A DNA stretch of 64,000 nt from Zeaxanthinibacter enoshimensis (GTDB taxonomy: Bacteria; Bacteroidota; Bacteroidia; Flavobacteriales; Flavobacteriaceae), in NCBI RefSeq assembly GCF_004362865.1, contig NZ_SNYI01000002.1, positions 1,082,099-1,146,098 of the forward strand, written 5' to 3'. The first letter of the stretch is position 1. Every line of letters starts with the position of its first letter. The translations under genes and the position numbers were made by a program. Below the pieces are notes generated by a model, which saw only the letters and a list, made by a program, of their open reading frames with translations, searched no databases and was not told the DNA's origin. Of this stretch, positions 10,029-19,157 are shown one piece after another.

Positions 10029-11126
10029 ATGTCAAAACAGTCCTCCCAGACCCCTATTTCAATGATAATGGCAGCAAAAACCATCCTGCTTTCTGTCTTC
10101 TTCACAATTCCGTTTTTAGTATCGGCCCAGTATACCGAAGTGATCAATTCTAACCGACCGGGGCTTTCCGTAAGCGCTTATGCGGTTGGGAAAGGTGTAA
10201 TACAGGGAGAACTCGAGTTCTTCTACGAACAGCAGGACCACAGCCTGCTGCAAACCGAATCTGATATCATGGGGGCCGACCTCGCACTGCGTTACGGCCT
10301 GTTCTTTGAAAACCTGGAAGTGATCTACGAGGGTACTTTTGTAAAACAGGACCGTATCTTCATTCCATTTGAGACCGAGGACAGCAGAACTGATTTTCTC
10401 ACTAACAGGATAGGCTTAAAGTACCTGATCTTTGATCCCTTCAAGGATCCGGAGAAGAATAAACCTAATCTATACAGCTGGCGTGCCAATAATGTCTTCC
10501 AGCTAAAGAACCTTATCCCAGCAATATCTGTTTACGGGGGTGTGAATTACCTCTTTGGGGAAAACCCATTCTATGCCGGTGACCCTGAATTGTCTTACCG
10601 CGCCATGATCGCCACCCAGAGCAAGGTGAATTCCAGGCTGGTTCTTATTTCCAATATCGCTTATGACAGGATCAGTACAGACGATCCCGAACTTTCATAT
10701 ACCGTATCTCTATCACATGCCTTACAAAACCCGAGGTGGAGTATATTCATTGAAAACCAGGGTATAAAGAGTGACCGCTACTCCGACCAGTTACTCCGTG
10801 GGGGTGCAGCTCACCTGTTTTCAGAAAATTTCCAGGCCGACCTGTACCTGGGTGCGAGCTTTAAGAATACGCCCAGCCGAATATTTACCGGACTTGGTAT
10901 GTCTTACCGGGTTGACGGACATAAGGACGAGATGAAGGCAATAGAGGACCAGGACGCCGGGCAGAACGGGGGACTAATCAAACGTAATGCCATGAAGGGT
11001 AAAGGGGGTAAAAGAGACCGTAAAGGCCGTGGAGCAGAGGATATAGACCTTGGACCGACCAAAAAGCAACTGAGGCAGCTTAAAAAGAAACAAAAGAAGG
11101 CCAGGAAAGACGAGATCGATTTCTGA
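10029..11126 (+). CDS. Outer-membrane beta-barrel protein (transporter-like)
   Basis: Secreted 365-residue protein with a hydrophobic leader ending in VSAQ, followed by alternating amphipathic strands (for example GVIQGELEFFYEQQ, LALRYGLF, LEVIYEGTF, RIGLKYLIF, LGMSYRV) that fit a beta-barrel such as the MetA-pathway phenol-degradation/transporter family. The last ~50 residues are highly basic (Lys-rich), unusual for a barrel, which normally ends at the last strand. Translation may instead begin at the ATG at 10068, which gives a more compact signal peptide. It lies 78 bases upstream of the GNAT-like gene in the same orientation. Function unknown. Confidence 0.72.
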   Translation: MSKQSSQTPISMIMAAKTILLSVFFTIPFLVSAQYTEVINSNRPGLSVSAYAVGKGVIQGELEFFYEQQDHSLLQTESDIMGADLALRYGLFFENLEVIYEGTFVKQDRIFIPFETEDSRTDFLTNRIGLKYLIFDPFKDPEKNKPNLYSWRANNVFQLKNLIPAISVYGGVNYLFGENPFYAGDPELSYRAMIATQSKVNSRLVLISNIAYDRISTDDPELSYTVSLSHALQNPRWSIFIENQGIKSDRYSDQLLRGGAAHLFSENFQADLYLGASFKNTPSRIFTGLGMSYRVDGHKDEMKAIEDQDAGQNGGLIKRNAMKGKGGKRDRKGRGAEDIDLGPTKKQLRQLKKKQKKARKDEIDF

Positions 11127-11204
11127 TCTTCGCATTAATAATTTGTGGGCGCAGCTTTAATCTAAAAGCAATTATTCCTAATATTGACCGTACAAAACTG
11201 AGCT

Positions 11205-12326
11205 ATGGTAAGTATTGAAGAAGTGACCGACAAGGCGGGGTTGAAGAAATTCGTCAAATTTCCCTTCACCTTATATAAAGACTCCCCCTACTGGGTTCCA
11301 CCCATCATTGCGGAAGAACTGTCTTCCTTTGACAAAAACGAAAATCCTGTTTTTAAAAATGCAGATGCGCGGTTTTTCCTGGCATACAAAAACGGCCAGC
11401 TGGCAGGACGAATTGCTGCGATAGTCAACTGGATCGAGGTTAAAGATCAGAAAATAAGGAAAATGCGTTTTGGCTGGTTCGATTTTATCGATGACTATGC
11501 TGTTTCGGAAGCGCTTTTACAGCAGGTAGCTGACATTGGGAAAGCTCACCAGCTGGATTACATGGAAGGACCCGTAGGTTTCTCTAACCTCGACAAAGTA
11601 GGAGTACTTACCGAAGGCTTTGACAGTATCGGCACCATGATCACATGGTATAATTACGAGTATTACCAGAAACACTATGAGCGATGGGAAATGGTCAAGG
11701 AAAAGGAATACATGGAAAACCGTTTTCCAGCAAGTAATGCGGACCCTAAACTTTTTGTAAAGCTCAACGAACTGATCAAGCAGCGATATGGCTTAAAGGC
11801 GATGAATTTCAGCAAGACCAGCGAGATCATGCCATATGCTGATAAGATGTTCGACCTGTTTAACGAAACATACAGTAAACTATCCTCCTTTGTCCCTATT
11901 ACAGAAGTTCAGAAGAACTATTTTAAAAAGAAATTCCTCGGTTTTATCAATCCCGAATACATTAAGTTCGTGGTTGACAGCGACGAGAACCTCGTTGCCT
12001 TTGCCATTGTGATGCCATCCTACTCCAAAGCTTTACAAAAGGCTAACGGGAAACTCTTCCCTTTTGGGTTTTATCACCTGCTGCAGGCCAAGAAGCACAG
12101 CAAGGACGTCATCTTCTATCTTATAGGCATCCACCCGGAGTACCAGAATAAGGGTGTTACCTCGGTGATCTTTAATGAATACCATAAAACCTTTACCGAG
12201 AAAGGCATTGTCAACTGTATCCGCACCCCGGAACTGGAAGAGAATGTAGCCATCCGGCAGATGTGGAAACACTTTAACCCTGAGATCTACAAACGGAGAA
12301 GAACGTATAAGAAACCCCTGAGGTAA
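11205..12326 (+). CDS. GNAT-fold N-acyltransferase-like protein (candidate lipid N-acyltransferase)
   Basis: A 373-residue protein with two GNAT-like halves. The N-terminal half contains ARFFLAYKNGQLAGRIAAIV, the C-terminal half DVIFYLIGIHPEYQNKGV, which resembles the acyl-CoA-binding motif A (Q/R-x-x-G-x-A/G). The size and double-GNAT layout recall E. coli YghO and the acyltransferase family to which Caulobacter bacterial ceramide synthase belongs. It converges on the CapB-like gene across a shared terminator, so a role in N-acylating a sulfonolipid base is plausible, but this rests on fold and position only. A different small-molecule acetyltransferase remains possible. Confidence 0.65.
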   Translation: MVSIEEVTDKAGLKKFVKFPFTLYKDSPYWVPPIIAEELSSFDKNENPVFKNADARFFLAYKNGQLAGRIAAIVNWIEVKDQKIRKMRFGWFDFIDDYAVSEALLQQVADIGKAHQLDYMEGPVGFSNLDKVGVLTEGFDSIGTMITWYNYEYYQKHYERWEMVKEKEYMENRFPASNADPKLFVKLNELIKQRYGLKAMNFSKTSEIMPYADKMFDLFNETYSKLSSFVPITEVQKNYFKKKFLGFINPEYIKFVVDSDENLVAFAIVMPSYSKALQKANGKLFPFGFYHLLQAKKHSKDVIFYLIGIHPEYQNKGVTSVIFNEYHKTFTEKGIVNCIRTPELEENVAIRQMWKHFNPEIYKRRRTYKKPLR

Positions 12327-12331
12327 AAAAC

Positions 12332-12360
12332 AAAAAGGACCCGAAAACGGGTCCTTTTTT
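12332..12360. terminator. Bidirectional intrinsic terminator
   Basis: Perfect stem AGGACCCG / CGGGTCCT with a four-base A loop, flanked by A and T tracts, so it works for both the GNAT-like gene (plus) and the CapB-like gene (minus). Confidence 0.9.
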
Positions 12361-12378
12361 ATATATGTCATTGTAAAC

Positions 12379-13638
12379 TTATTCTCCCATGGCTGCTGCT
12401 ACTGCGGCAGAGAGGCGTTTATAGGTTCCATTTTGCAACCTGTCGCGAATTGCGGAGAAAGCTTCCAGGGTTTCTTCGATATCCTCCATAGTGTGTGAAG
12501 CCGTTGGGATCATCCGGAGTAAGATCAGTCCTTTCGGGATCACAGGATACACCACTATAGAACAGAAAATGCCGTAGTTCTCGCGCAGGTCCTTCACCAG
12601 GGCCATAGCCTCAGGGATACTACCATTCAGGTATACCGGGGTTACACAACTTGAGGTTGTACCTATATCAAACCCACGGGCCTTTAATCCATTCTGTAAT
12701 GCATTTACATTTTCCCAAAGCTTCTCTTTCAGCTCTGGCATTGTCCTCAGCATATCCAGGCGTTTAAGGGCTCCTTTTACATAGATCATCGGGAGCGACT
12801 TAGCGAACATCTGTGAACGCAGGTTATATTTCAGGTAATCAATGATCTCCTGGTCTGCTGCAAGGAATGCACCGATACCGGCCAATGACTTGGCAAAGGT
12901 TGCAAAATACACATCGATATCCTGCTGTACACCTTGTTCTTCACCGGCTCCGGCCCCTGTTTTTCCCAGGGTACCAAATCCATGTGCGTCATCTACCAGC
13001 AGACGGAAATTGAATTTTTTCTTAAGTTCAACGATCTCCTTTAACTTTCCTTGTTCTCCACGCATCCCGAAAACACCTTCAGAAATCACCAGTATCCCTC
13101 CACCGGTCTGCTCTGCCATCTTAGTGGCGCGTTCCAGGTTTTTCTCGAGGCTCTCAATATCGTTATGCTTAAACGTAAATCGTTTCCCGACATGTAAGCG
13201 CACCCCATCAATGATACAGGCATGAGAATCCACATCGTAAACAATGATATCGTCCTTAGAAACCAAAGCATCAATTGCAGACATAATACCCTGGTAACCG
13301 AAGTTCAGCAGGTAAGCAGCCTCTTTTCCAACAAAATCAGCCAGCTCGTTCTCCAGTTGCTCGTGAAAATCCGTGTGACCGCTCATCATACGCGCACCCA
13401 TTGGATATGCAGCACCATGCTCATAGGCGGCATCGCCGTCTACTTTCTTAGTTTCAGGTCGGTTTGCCAACCCCAGGTAATCATTGATACTCCAGGTAAT
13501 CACTTCTTTACCCTGGAATTTCATTCGGTTAGAGATAGGTCCTTCTAGCTTAGGAAACACAAAATATCCTTCTGCTTGTGATGCCCATTTACCCAAAGGG
13601 CCCTTGTTTTCAATAATTCTTTCGAATAAATCTCTCAT
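12379..13638 (-). CDS. PLP-dependent alpha-oxoamine synthase; probable cysteate C-fatty-acyltransferase (CapB/SulA type)
   Basis: A 419-residue fold-type I PLP enzyme of the alpha-oxoamine synthase family (8-amino-7-oxononanoate synthase, KBL, serine palmitoyltransferase). Visible family motifs: NDYLGL near residue 52, SGHTDFHEQLE near 87, VDDAHGFG with Asp217/His219, and the PLP lysine Lys250 in FATFAKSLAG. The reaction would be decarboxylative Claisen condensation of an amino acid with an acyl thioester. No biotin or threonine-degradation genes are near. The gene upstream is a cysteine-synthase-like enzyme on the same strand, the arrangement expected for capnine/sulfonolipid synthesis in Flavobacteriia (cysteate plus acyl-ACP). 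Serine palmitoyltransferase is the main alternative. Confidence 0.75.
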   Translation of the reverse strand: MRDLFERIIENKGPLGKWASQAEGYFVFPKLEGPISNRMKFQGKEVITWSINDYLGLANRPETKKVDGDAAYEHGAAYPMGARMMSGHTDFHEQLENELADFVGKEAAYLLNFGYQGIMSAIDALVSKDDIIVYDVDSHACIIDGVRLHVGKRFTFKHNDIESLEKNLERATKMAEQTGGGILVISEGVFGMRGEQGKLKEIVELKKKFNFRLLVDDAHGFGTLGKTGAGAGEEQGVQQDIDVYFATFAKSLAGIGAFLAADQEIIDYLKYNLRSQMFAKSLPMIYVKGALKRLDMLRTMPELKEKLWENVNALQNGLKARGFDIGTTSSCVTPVYLNGSIPEAMALVKDLRENYGIFCSIVVYPVIPKGLILLRMIPTASHTMEDIEETLEAFSAIRDRLQNGTYKRLSAAVAAAMGE

Positions 13639-13824
13639 GTAGTTTAGCTTGATGTTGACGTGAATTCAGTCCCGGGAAGGACAGCGCCAGGGGCGCAACG
13701 TTACGTTAATTCACAAAGTTGTAAAATTATGGAATTTCTATTTGGATTCATAACAAAATCCCACTCAAGATTTCCTGCAGGATTCCTTACCCTCAAACAG
13801 TTATGGCTTGCTGATGAATTCTGT

Positions 13825-14865
13825 TTACTTAACGAACTGGATTTGCTGCCCCTCCCCTACGTGCTTACTGTCAAAGAAGCCCTGGTCGTTCATCCACTGG
13901 TCACTGTACACTTTGCTCATGTACCTGGAACCGTGATCCGGGAAAATGACAACTACCCTGCTCTTCTCATTGAACTCGCCGCGTGCAGCAAACTGCTTGA
14001 CAGCCTGCATTACAGCTCCGCAGGTATAACCTGCAAAAATACCTTCAGTCCTGGATATTTCCCGTGCCATATGGGCCGATTCTTCATCCGTCACTTTCAT
14101 AAATTCGTCAATGGAAGTAAAATCCGTCGCGTCAGGGATCAGGTTTTTTCCAAGCCCCTCGATGCGGTAAGGATAGATCTCATCGGCATCGAACTCGCCT
14201 GTCTCATGATATTTTTTCAGGACAGATCCAAAGGCATCCACACCTAAGATCCTGATATCCGGATTTTGCTCCTTCAGGTAACGCGCGGTTCCTGAGATCG
14301 TCCCCCCGGTACCGCTGCAGGCTACCAGGTGGGTTATCTGTCCACCGGTCTGGTTCCAGATCTCCGGCCCGGTCGACTGGTAATGAGCCTCCATGTTCAG
14401 CTCGTTAAAATACTGGTTGATATAGATAGAGCCTTTGGTCTCCTCGTGCAGCCTTTTGGCCACCTGGTAATAAGACCTGGGATCATCTGCACTCACATGG
14501 GCAGGACATACATAGACCTTGGCCCCCATAGAACGGAGCATATCTATCTTGTCTTTAGAAGATTTTGAACTTACAGCCAGGATACACTGGTATCCTTTAA
14601 TGATACTGACCATAGCTATAGAAAAGCCGGTGTTGCCCGAGGTAGTTTCTATAATGGTACTTCCCGGGGTCAGTATACCTTTTTTCTCTGCTTCCTGGAT
14701 GATATAAGCAGCAATTCTATCCTTAGAAGAATGACCCGGGTTAAAAGCTTCAACTTTCGCATAGAATTCTCCTTTGAAAGGAGATGCAATTTTGTTCAGT
14801 CTGATTAATGGGGTATTTCCTATAAGGTCAAGGACGCTGTCAAAAGCTTGTATCTTATGTTCCAT
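13825..14865 (-). CDS. Cysteine-synthase-family PLP enzyme; probable cysteate synthase (CapA type)
   Basis: A 346-residue fold-type II PLP enzyme. The PLP lysine is Lys48 in [11 protein letters not shown]; the substrate loop is TTSGNTG (residues 74-80) and the phosphate-binding loop [10 protein letters not shown]. It resembles cysteine synthase/CBS but differs from CysK (NPGGS replaced by NPGHS) and has a C-terminal extension. Its nearest same-strand neighbour, 186 bases downstream, is the alpha-oxoamine synthase gene. In Bacteroidota a CysK-like paralogue forms cysteate from an activated serine and sulfite for sulfonolipid synthesis, and that is the favoured role. A genuine cysteine synthase or cystathionine beta-synthase cannot be excluded from sequence alone. 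Confidence 0.72.
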   Translation of the reverse strand: MEHKIQAFDSVLDLIGNTPLIRLNKIASPFKGEFYAKVEAFNPGHSSKDRIAAYIIQEAEKKGILTPGSTIIETTSGNTGFSIAMVSIIKGYQCILAVSSKSSKDKIDMLRSMGAKVYVCPAHVSADDPRSYYQVAKRLHEETKGSIYINQYFNELNMEAHYQSTGPEIWNQTGGQITHLVACSGTGGTISGTARYLKEQNPDIRILGVDAFGSVLKKYHETGEFDADEIYPYRIEGLGKNLIPDATDFTSIDEFMKVTDEESAHMAREISRTEGIFAGYTCGAVMQAVKQFAARGEFNEKSRVVVIFPDHGSRYMSKVYSDQWMNDQGFFDSKHVGEGQQIQFVK

Positions 14866-14913
14866 AAAGCGTGGTTAATCGAACAGCCCCCAAAAGGGAG
14901 CAGATTCCGGGGT

Positions 14914-14921
14914 CAAAATTA
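14914..14921 (-). promoter_or_regulatory. Putative -7 element for the cysteate-synthase-like gene
   Basis: Minus strand reads TAATTTTG, matching TAnnTTTG, 48 bases before the start at 14865. It lies in the 70-base gap downstream of the oligopeptidase B gene, so the CapA-like gene can be transcribed independently. Confidence 0.4.
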
Positions 14922-14935
14922 CATTTTTTTTTTAA

Positions 14936-17062
14936 TTAATCGGTTTTACCCTCTAAATCAAGTAAAAACGCATATTCCCTGGCCGTTTCCTTCAGGGCCT
15001 CAAACCTCCCGGATGCGCCTCCGTGGCCTGCTTCCATATTTGTTTCCATAAACAAGAAGTTAGAATCGGTCTTAACATCTCGTAACTTGGCTACCCATTT
15101 GGCAGGCTCCCAATACTGGACCTGGGAATCGTGTAATCCTGTAGTGACCAGCATATTGGGGTAATCCTGAGCTTTTACATTATCATATGGCGAATAGGAT
15201 TTTATATACTCATAATATTCTTTATCGTTGGGATTACCCCATTCGTCATACTCCCCTGTTGTAAGCGGAATAGATTCATCTAACATTGTGGTGATCACGT
15301 CCACGAAAGGAACAGCGGCTATCACGCCATTGTAAAGTTCCGGAGCCATATTTACAATAGCGCCCATCAGCAGGCCTCCCGCAGATCCCCCGTAGGCATA
15401 GAGATGCCCTTTGCTCGTATACCCTTCTTTGATCAGGTGTTTGGATACATCGATGAAATCGTAGAAAGTATTTTTCTTTTTAAATAGCCGGCCATCTTCG
15501 TACCACTGCCTGCCCAAATACTCACCGCCCCGTACGTGCGCGATGGCATATACAAATCCACGGTCGAGCAAGCTGAGCCTAACGGTTGAAAAGTAAGGAT
15601 CGGAAGTATAGCCGTAGGCGCCGTATCCATATTGCAGCAATGGTGTATTCGCGCCGAGTTCCGTGTCTTTGTGGTAGACCAGGGAAACCGGGATTTTAGT
15701 ACCATCCCGTCCTTCTGCCCATATCCGCTCTGACCGGTAATTTTCTTTTTTAAATTTCCCACCCAGGACTTCCTGTTCTTTCTTGATCTCTTTCTCCCTG
15801 GTGGTCATATTGATGTCTATCACGGCATACGGAGAGGTCAGGGAATTGTACATATATCGCAAGGTATCCGTATTAAAATCCGGGTTGATATACGGGTAAG
15901 CAACATATGTTTCATTATCGAATGGAAGGTAATAACTCTCCCCGGAATCCCAGCGCGTGATCTTCATCTTATTAAGGCCCTGGTCCCGCTCGGTAAGCAC
16001 GTAATAGTTCTTAAAAATCTCGACATCTTCGAGTAGCACAGAATCACGATGAGGAATAAATTCCTGCCAATGCTCCGAAGAAGTTTTGTCTTCCGGGGTT
16101 CTCATTAATTTAAAATTCGTGGCCCCATCTTTATTGGTCAGCACAAAGAAGCTGTCCCCAAAATGCGAAATACTGTATTCCAGCCCCCTGACCCGGGGAG
16201 AAAATACCTTAAAATTCCCGGCGGGTTGATCGGCTTCAAGCACCCTGTACTCCGTGGTCATGGTACTACCGGAACCAATGATGATATATTTGCGCGATTT
16301 GGATTTGTACACGTACGTATTAAAGGTTTCATCCTCCTCATGGTAGACCAGCTGGTCCTCTTCGGGAGATGTACCCAGGACGTGTTTATAGATCTTATCT
16401 GAACGCAAGGTTTGCGGGTCTTTCTTGGTGTAGTACAGGGTCTTGTTATCGTTGGCCCATACTCCACTCCCGGTAGTGTTCTCTATGATCTCCGGGTATA
16501 ACTCCCCTGTAGCAAGGTTTTTCACCTGTATATTATACTGCCTCCTGGATACGGTATCCGTACCAAAAGCCACAAGGGAATTATCCGGGCTGACCGATAT
16601 CCCCCTTAGGTTAAAATAGTCGTGCCCTTCTGCCATCACATTGCCATCAAACATCACTTCCTCTGCAGCCTCTAATGTTTCTTTTTTCCGGGAATACACG
16701 GGGTATTCCTTTCCTGTCTCGTAGCGGGTTATATACCAGTAGCCATTATACTTGTATGGAACGGAGGTATCATCTTCTTTGATGCGGCTGCGCATTTCTT
16801 TAAAAAGATTATCCTGGAAATCCCTCGTATGTGCGGTCATTTCATGGTAGTAGGCATTCTCGGCCTCCAGGTAAGCAATCACTTCGGGGTTCTCTCGATC
16901 GTTCAACCAGTAGTAGTTGTCTATCCTGGTATCACCATGAATACTGAGTTCTTTGGGTTGCTTTTTAACGTCTGGCGCTATAGTATCTTGCATAGGATGT
17001 ATTTGAGACTGAAAAACGCTGGCAAAAATAAGACTTAAAAGGTGAATAGCAGTAGTATACAT
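14936..17062 (-). CDS. Oligopeptidase B-type S9A serine peptidase
   Basis: Prolyl-oligopeptidase family (S9A) enzyme cleaving short peptides, usually after basic residues in the OpdB group. From Met at 17062 the product is 708 residues: an N-terminal beta-propeller, then an alpha/beta-hydrolase domain with nucleophile Ser560 in YGGSAGGLL, Asp645 in GLHDSQV and His680 in EAGHGGASG. The family hallmark RGGxxLGRxWYExG is present (HVRGGEYLGRQWYEDG). An upstream ATG at 17095 would overlap the divergent promoter region, so 17062 was chosen. The N-terminus is hydrophobic (IHLLSLIFASVF) and may be a signal peptide, which is common for Bacteroidota members. Confidence 0.9.
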   Translation of the reverse strand: MYTTAIHLLSLIFASVFQSQIHPMQDTIAPDVKKQPKELSIHGDTRIDNYYWLNDRENPEVIAYLEAENAYYHEMTAHTRDFQDNLFKEMRSRIKEDDTSVPYKYNGYWYITRYETGKEYPVYSRKKETLEAAEEVMFDGNVMAEGHDYFNLRGISVSPDNSLVAFGTDTVSRRQYNIQVKNLATGELYPEIIENTTGSGVWANDNKTLYYTKKDPQTLRSDKIYKHVLGTSPEEDQLVYHEEDETFNTYVYKSKSRKYIIIGSGSTMTTEYRVLEADQPAGNFKVFSPRVRGLEYSISHFGDSFFVLTNKDGATNFKLMRTPEDKTSSEHWQEFIPHRDSVLLEDVEIFKNYYVLTERDQGLNKMKITRWDSGESYYLPFDNETYVAYPYINPDFNTDTLRYMYNSLTSPYAVIDINMTTREKEIKKEQEVLGGKFKKENYRSERIWAEGRDGTKIPVSLVYHKDTELGANTPLLQYGYGAYGYTSDPYFSTVRLSLLDRGFVYAIAHVRGGEYLGRQWYEDGRLFKKKNTFYDFIDVSKHLIKEGYTSKGHLYAYGGSAGGLLMGAIVNMAPELYNGVIAAVPFVDVITTMLDESIPLTTGEYDEWGNPNDKEYYEYIKSYSPYDNVKAQDYPNMLVTTGLHDSQVQYWEPAKWVAKLRDVKTDSNFLFMETNMEAGHGGASGRFEALKETAREYAFLLDLEGKTD

Positions 17063-17102
17063 CAGCTTGATTGGTTTGTTACGGAATTGCCCCACAAATT
17101 AG

Positions 17103-17110
17103 TAAATTTG
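17103..17110 (+). promoter_or_regulatory. Putative -7 element for ybaB-like gene
   Basis: TAAATTTG fits TAnnTTTG, 28 bases upstream of the ATG at 17138, in the divergent gap with oligopeptidase B. Confidence 0.5.
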
Positions 17111-17137
17111 TGTGCACAATAATCTAAAAGAAATATT

Positions 17138-17464
17138 ATGTTCGGAGATATGATGGGAATGATGGGTAAACTCAAGGAAACCCAGGAAAAAGTGAAAGCT
17201 ACCAAGGAACGGCTAAATTCAGTATTCATCGAGGAAACATCCCCTGAGGACTTACTGAAAGTGACCATTACGGCAAACAGGGATATCAAGAGTATTGAAG
17301 TTGACGATTCTCTCTTGTCTGACAAAGAGAAACTGGAGGATTACCTCGTCATCACTTTGAATAAGGCCATTGCCAAAGCAACCAATGTAAATGAAACAGA
17401 ATTGGCAGCAGTTGCGAAAGAAGGGATGCCCGATATTCCGGGAATGGATTCATTCCTGAAATAG
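17138..17464 (+). CDS. YbaB/EbfC family nucleoid-associated protein
   Basis: A 108-residue protein with the YbaB/EbfC layout: a Met/Gly-rich N-terminus ([19 protein letters not shown]), a long first helix, a central beta-sheet region ([19 protein letters not shown]) and a C-terminal helix ending in a Pro/Gly-rich tail. Family members bind DNA without strong specificity and are often near dnaX/recR, which are not seen here. It is divergent from the oligopeptidase gene and followed by a strong terminator, so it is monocistronic. Confidence 0.85.
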   Translation: MFGDMMGMMGKLKETQEKVKATKERLNSVFIEETSPEDLLKVTITANRDIKSIEVDDSLLSDKEKLEDYLVITLNKAIAKATNVNETELAAVAKEGMPDIPGMDSFLK

Positions 17465-17490
17465 GTACCGCTTACCATATAAAATACAGA

Positions 17491-17534
17491 GAGCTCACCG
17501 TCCCGGTTTTCACATCGGGATGATGAGCTCTTTT
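17491..17534 (+). terminator. Intrinsic terminator after ybaB-like gene
   Basis: GAGCTCA pairs with TGAGCTC and GTCCCG with CGGGA-T, giving a long interrupted stem followed by TTTT. The rest of the 344-base gap (17465-17808) shows no convincing gene. A 67-codon ORF at 17628-17831 has no protein-like features. AACAGCT/AGCTGTT inverted repeats occur near 17625-17660. Confidence 0.8.
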
Positions 17535-17778
17535 CTAGTTAAAGACACCCGGGTCGCTTTGAAAGTTATAATTCCCGGGCCGATGCACGGTAGGTCCGGA
17601 ATCTGACCGCTATAACGGACTTTGTAGTTGCAACAGCTAATTCTGCAACCCGGAAATACAGCTGTTTTATCCTGGAAATATCGCGTATTACAAATTCAGG
17701 ACAAACAAACAATTGAGCAACAAGGTGTTATCTACAATATAACAAATTTCCGGGGTTACAGGAAAGCCCTTAATTCAA

Positions 17779-17786
17779 TATTTTTG
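17779..17786 (+). promoter_or_regulatory. Putative -7 element for YegP-like gene
   Basis: TATTTTTG fits TAnnTTTG, 23 bases upstream of the ATG at 17809. Confidence 0.5.
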
Positions 17787-17808
17787 TTACATTTAGAGAA
17801 AAGGCAGC

Positions 17809-18132
17809 ATGATAAAGATCGAAAAGAATAAGGAACAACATTACCTCTTCACCCTCAGGACCGGGAGTGGAAGTGTTTTGTTAAATAGTATTCCCTACGA
17901 GGATAAGCAGACCTTATTACAGACGGTCGAAAAATTACCAACCCTGATCGAGGAACACATGGTTTTTGAAAGAAAGACCAACCACAACGGGAAATTCGTC
18001 TTTGACCTGAAAGATGAGCAAGGTAACCTTATAGGCAGGAGCCAGGAATACCTTTCAGAATCTGGACTGGAAAACGGCATCAAGAATATCCGCAAAACTC
18101 TGGACGGGATGGCTGATCATTCTCAGCTATAG
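17809..18132 (+). CDS. DUF1508/YegP family protein
   Basis: A 107-residue protein made of two DUF1508-like halves: FTLRTGSGSVLLNSIPYEDK in the first, and FDLKDEQGNLIGRSQEYLS with LENGIKNIRKTL in the second. This is the double-repeat layout of E. coli YegP, a small cytosolic protein of unknown role. Its stop codon overlaps the 3' end of the convergent threonine aldolase gene by six bases, so transcripts of the two genes overlap. Confidence 0.82.
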   Translation: MIKIEKNKEQHYLFTLRTGSGSVLLNSIPYEDKQTLLQTVEKLPTLIEEHMVFERKTNHNGKFVFDLKDEQGNLIGRSQEYLSESGLENGIKNIRKTLDGMADHSQL

Positions 18133-19149
18133 CTTCTGTAAGCGTGCAATAACCTCCTTGTGCATCTGGTCCGTATAATCCATATGGGTAACCATCCTAA
18201 CCTTCCCCTGCCCCATACCAATAACATGTATCTGGTGTTGTTTTAAGGCTTCCATACAGGCCTCGCTGCTCATCTGCGACTCATCCGTTTCAAAGATCAC
18301 TATGTTGGTCTCTATTGGCTCTACCTTTTTTACAAATCGAAGGGCTTGTAATACCTGCCCGAGTTCCCGGGCTTTTTCATGGTCCTCGGCCAAACGTTTC
18401 CTGTGGTTGTCCAGGGCGTAAATACCTGCCGCAGCCAGGTATCCTGCCTGCCGCATTCCTCCTCCCAGGACCTTCCTGATGCGCAGCGCCTCTTTCATAA
18501 CCTCCTTGGAACCTAGGAGTACAGAACCCACAGGGCAACCCAATCCTTTGCTGAGGCAGACACTGATGGTGTCAAACAACTGCCCGTACATTTCGGGTGA
18601 TTCTCCTTTTTCCTCCATAGCGTTCCAAAGCCTTGCCCCGTCCAGGTGGTATCCCAGTCCGTGACGGTCACATATCTCTCTTACCCGCTGAAGTTCAGAA
18701 AAATCATAACAAGCTCCCCCGCCCTTGTTGGTGGTATTCTCCATACAGACCAGTGCCGTACGCGGACTGTGATAAAAATCAGGTGGATTGATGGCGGCTT
18801 CTACTAATTCGGCTGTGATCATCCCCCGATGTCCATCTACCAGTTTACAGGATACCCCGCTGTTAAAGCTTACTCCGCCCCCTTCGTAATTATACACATG
18901 GGCGTATTTATCACAGATCAACTGGTCTCCGGGACGGGTATGTATTTTTATAGCTGTCTGGTTAGCCATTGTTCCACTGGGGAAGAACAGTGCAGCTTCC
19001 ATTCCGAACAAGGCTGCAATTTTTTCTTCCAGGGCATTGACCGTGGGATCAGCTTTAAAGACATCATCGCCTACTTCTGCGTTGAACATGGCCTGCAGCA
19101 TGCCGGGCGACGGTTTGGTAACCGTATCGCTTATTAAGTTTATTTCCAT
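18127..19149 (-). CDS. ltaE: Low-specificity L-threonine aldolase
   Basis: PLP-dependent enzyme that splits L-threonine/allo-threonine into glycine and acetaldehyde. The 340-residue product begins with the family's INLISDTVTKPSPGM and has PSGTMANQTA, HVYNYEGGG, the Asp-containing LDGARLWNA and the PLP lysine in CLSKGLGCPVGS. The preferred start is ATG 19149 (MEINLISD) rather than 19170. It begins eight bases after the stop of the upstream metallopeptidase gene, so the two are probably co-transcribed although functionally unrelated. Confidence 0.92.
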   Translation of the reverse strand: MEINLISDTVTKPSPGMLQAMFNAEVGDDVFKADPTVNALEEKIAALFGMEAALFFPSGTMANQTAIKIHTRPGDQLICDKYAHVYNYEGGGVSFNSGVSCKLVDGHRGMITAELVEAAINPPDFYHSPRTALVCMENTTNKGGGACYDFSELQRVREICDRHGLGYHLDGARLWNAMEEKGESPEMYGQLFDTISVCLSKGLGCPVGSVLLGSKEVMKEALRIRKVLGGGMRQAGYLAAAGIYALDNHRKRLAEDHEKARELGQVLQALRFVKKVEPIETNIVIFETDESQMSSEACMEALKQHQIHVIGMGQGKVRMVTHMDYTDQMHKEVIARLQKL

Positions 19150-19157
19150 AGCATTTC

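Noticed and set aside
17628-17831. 67-codon ORF between the YbaB and YegP-like genes
   Set aside because: It overlaps the YegP-like start region and its -7 element and has no protein-like pattern.
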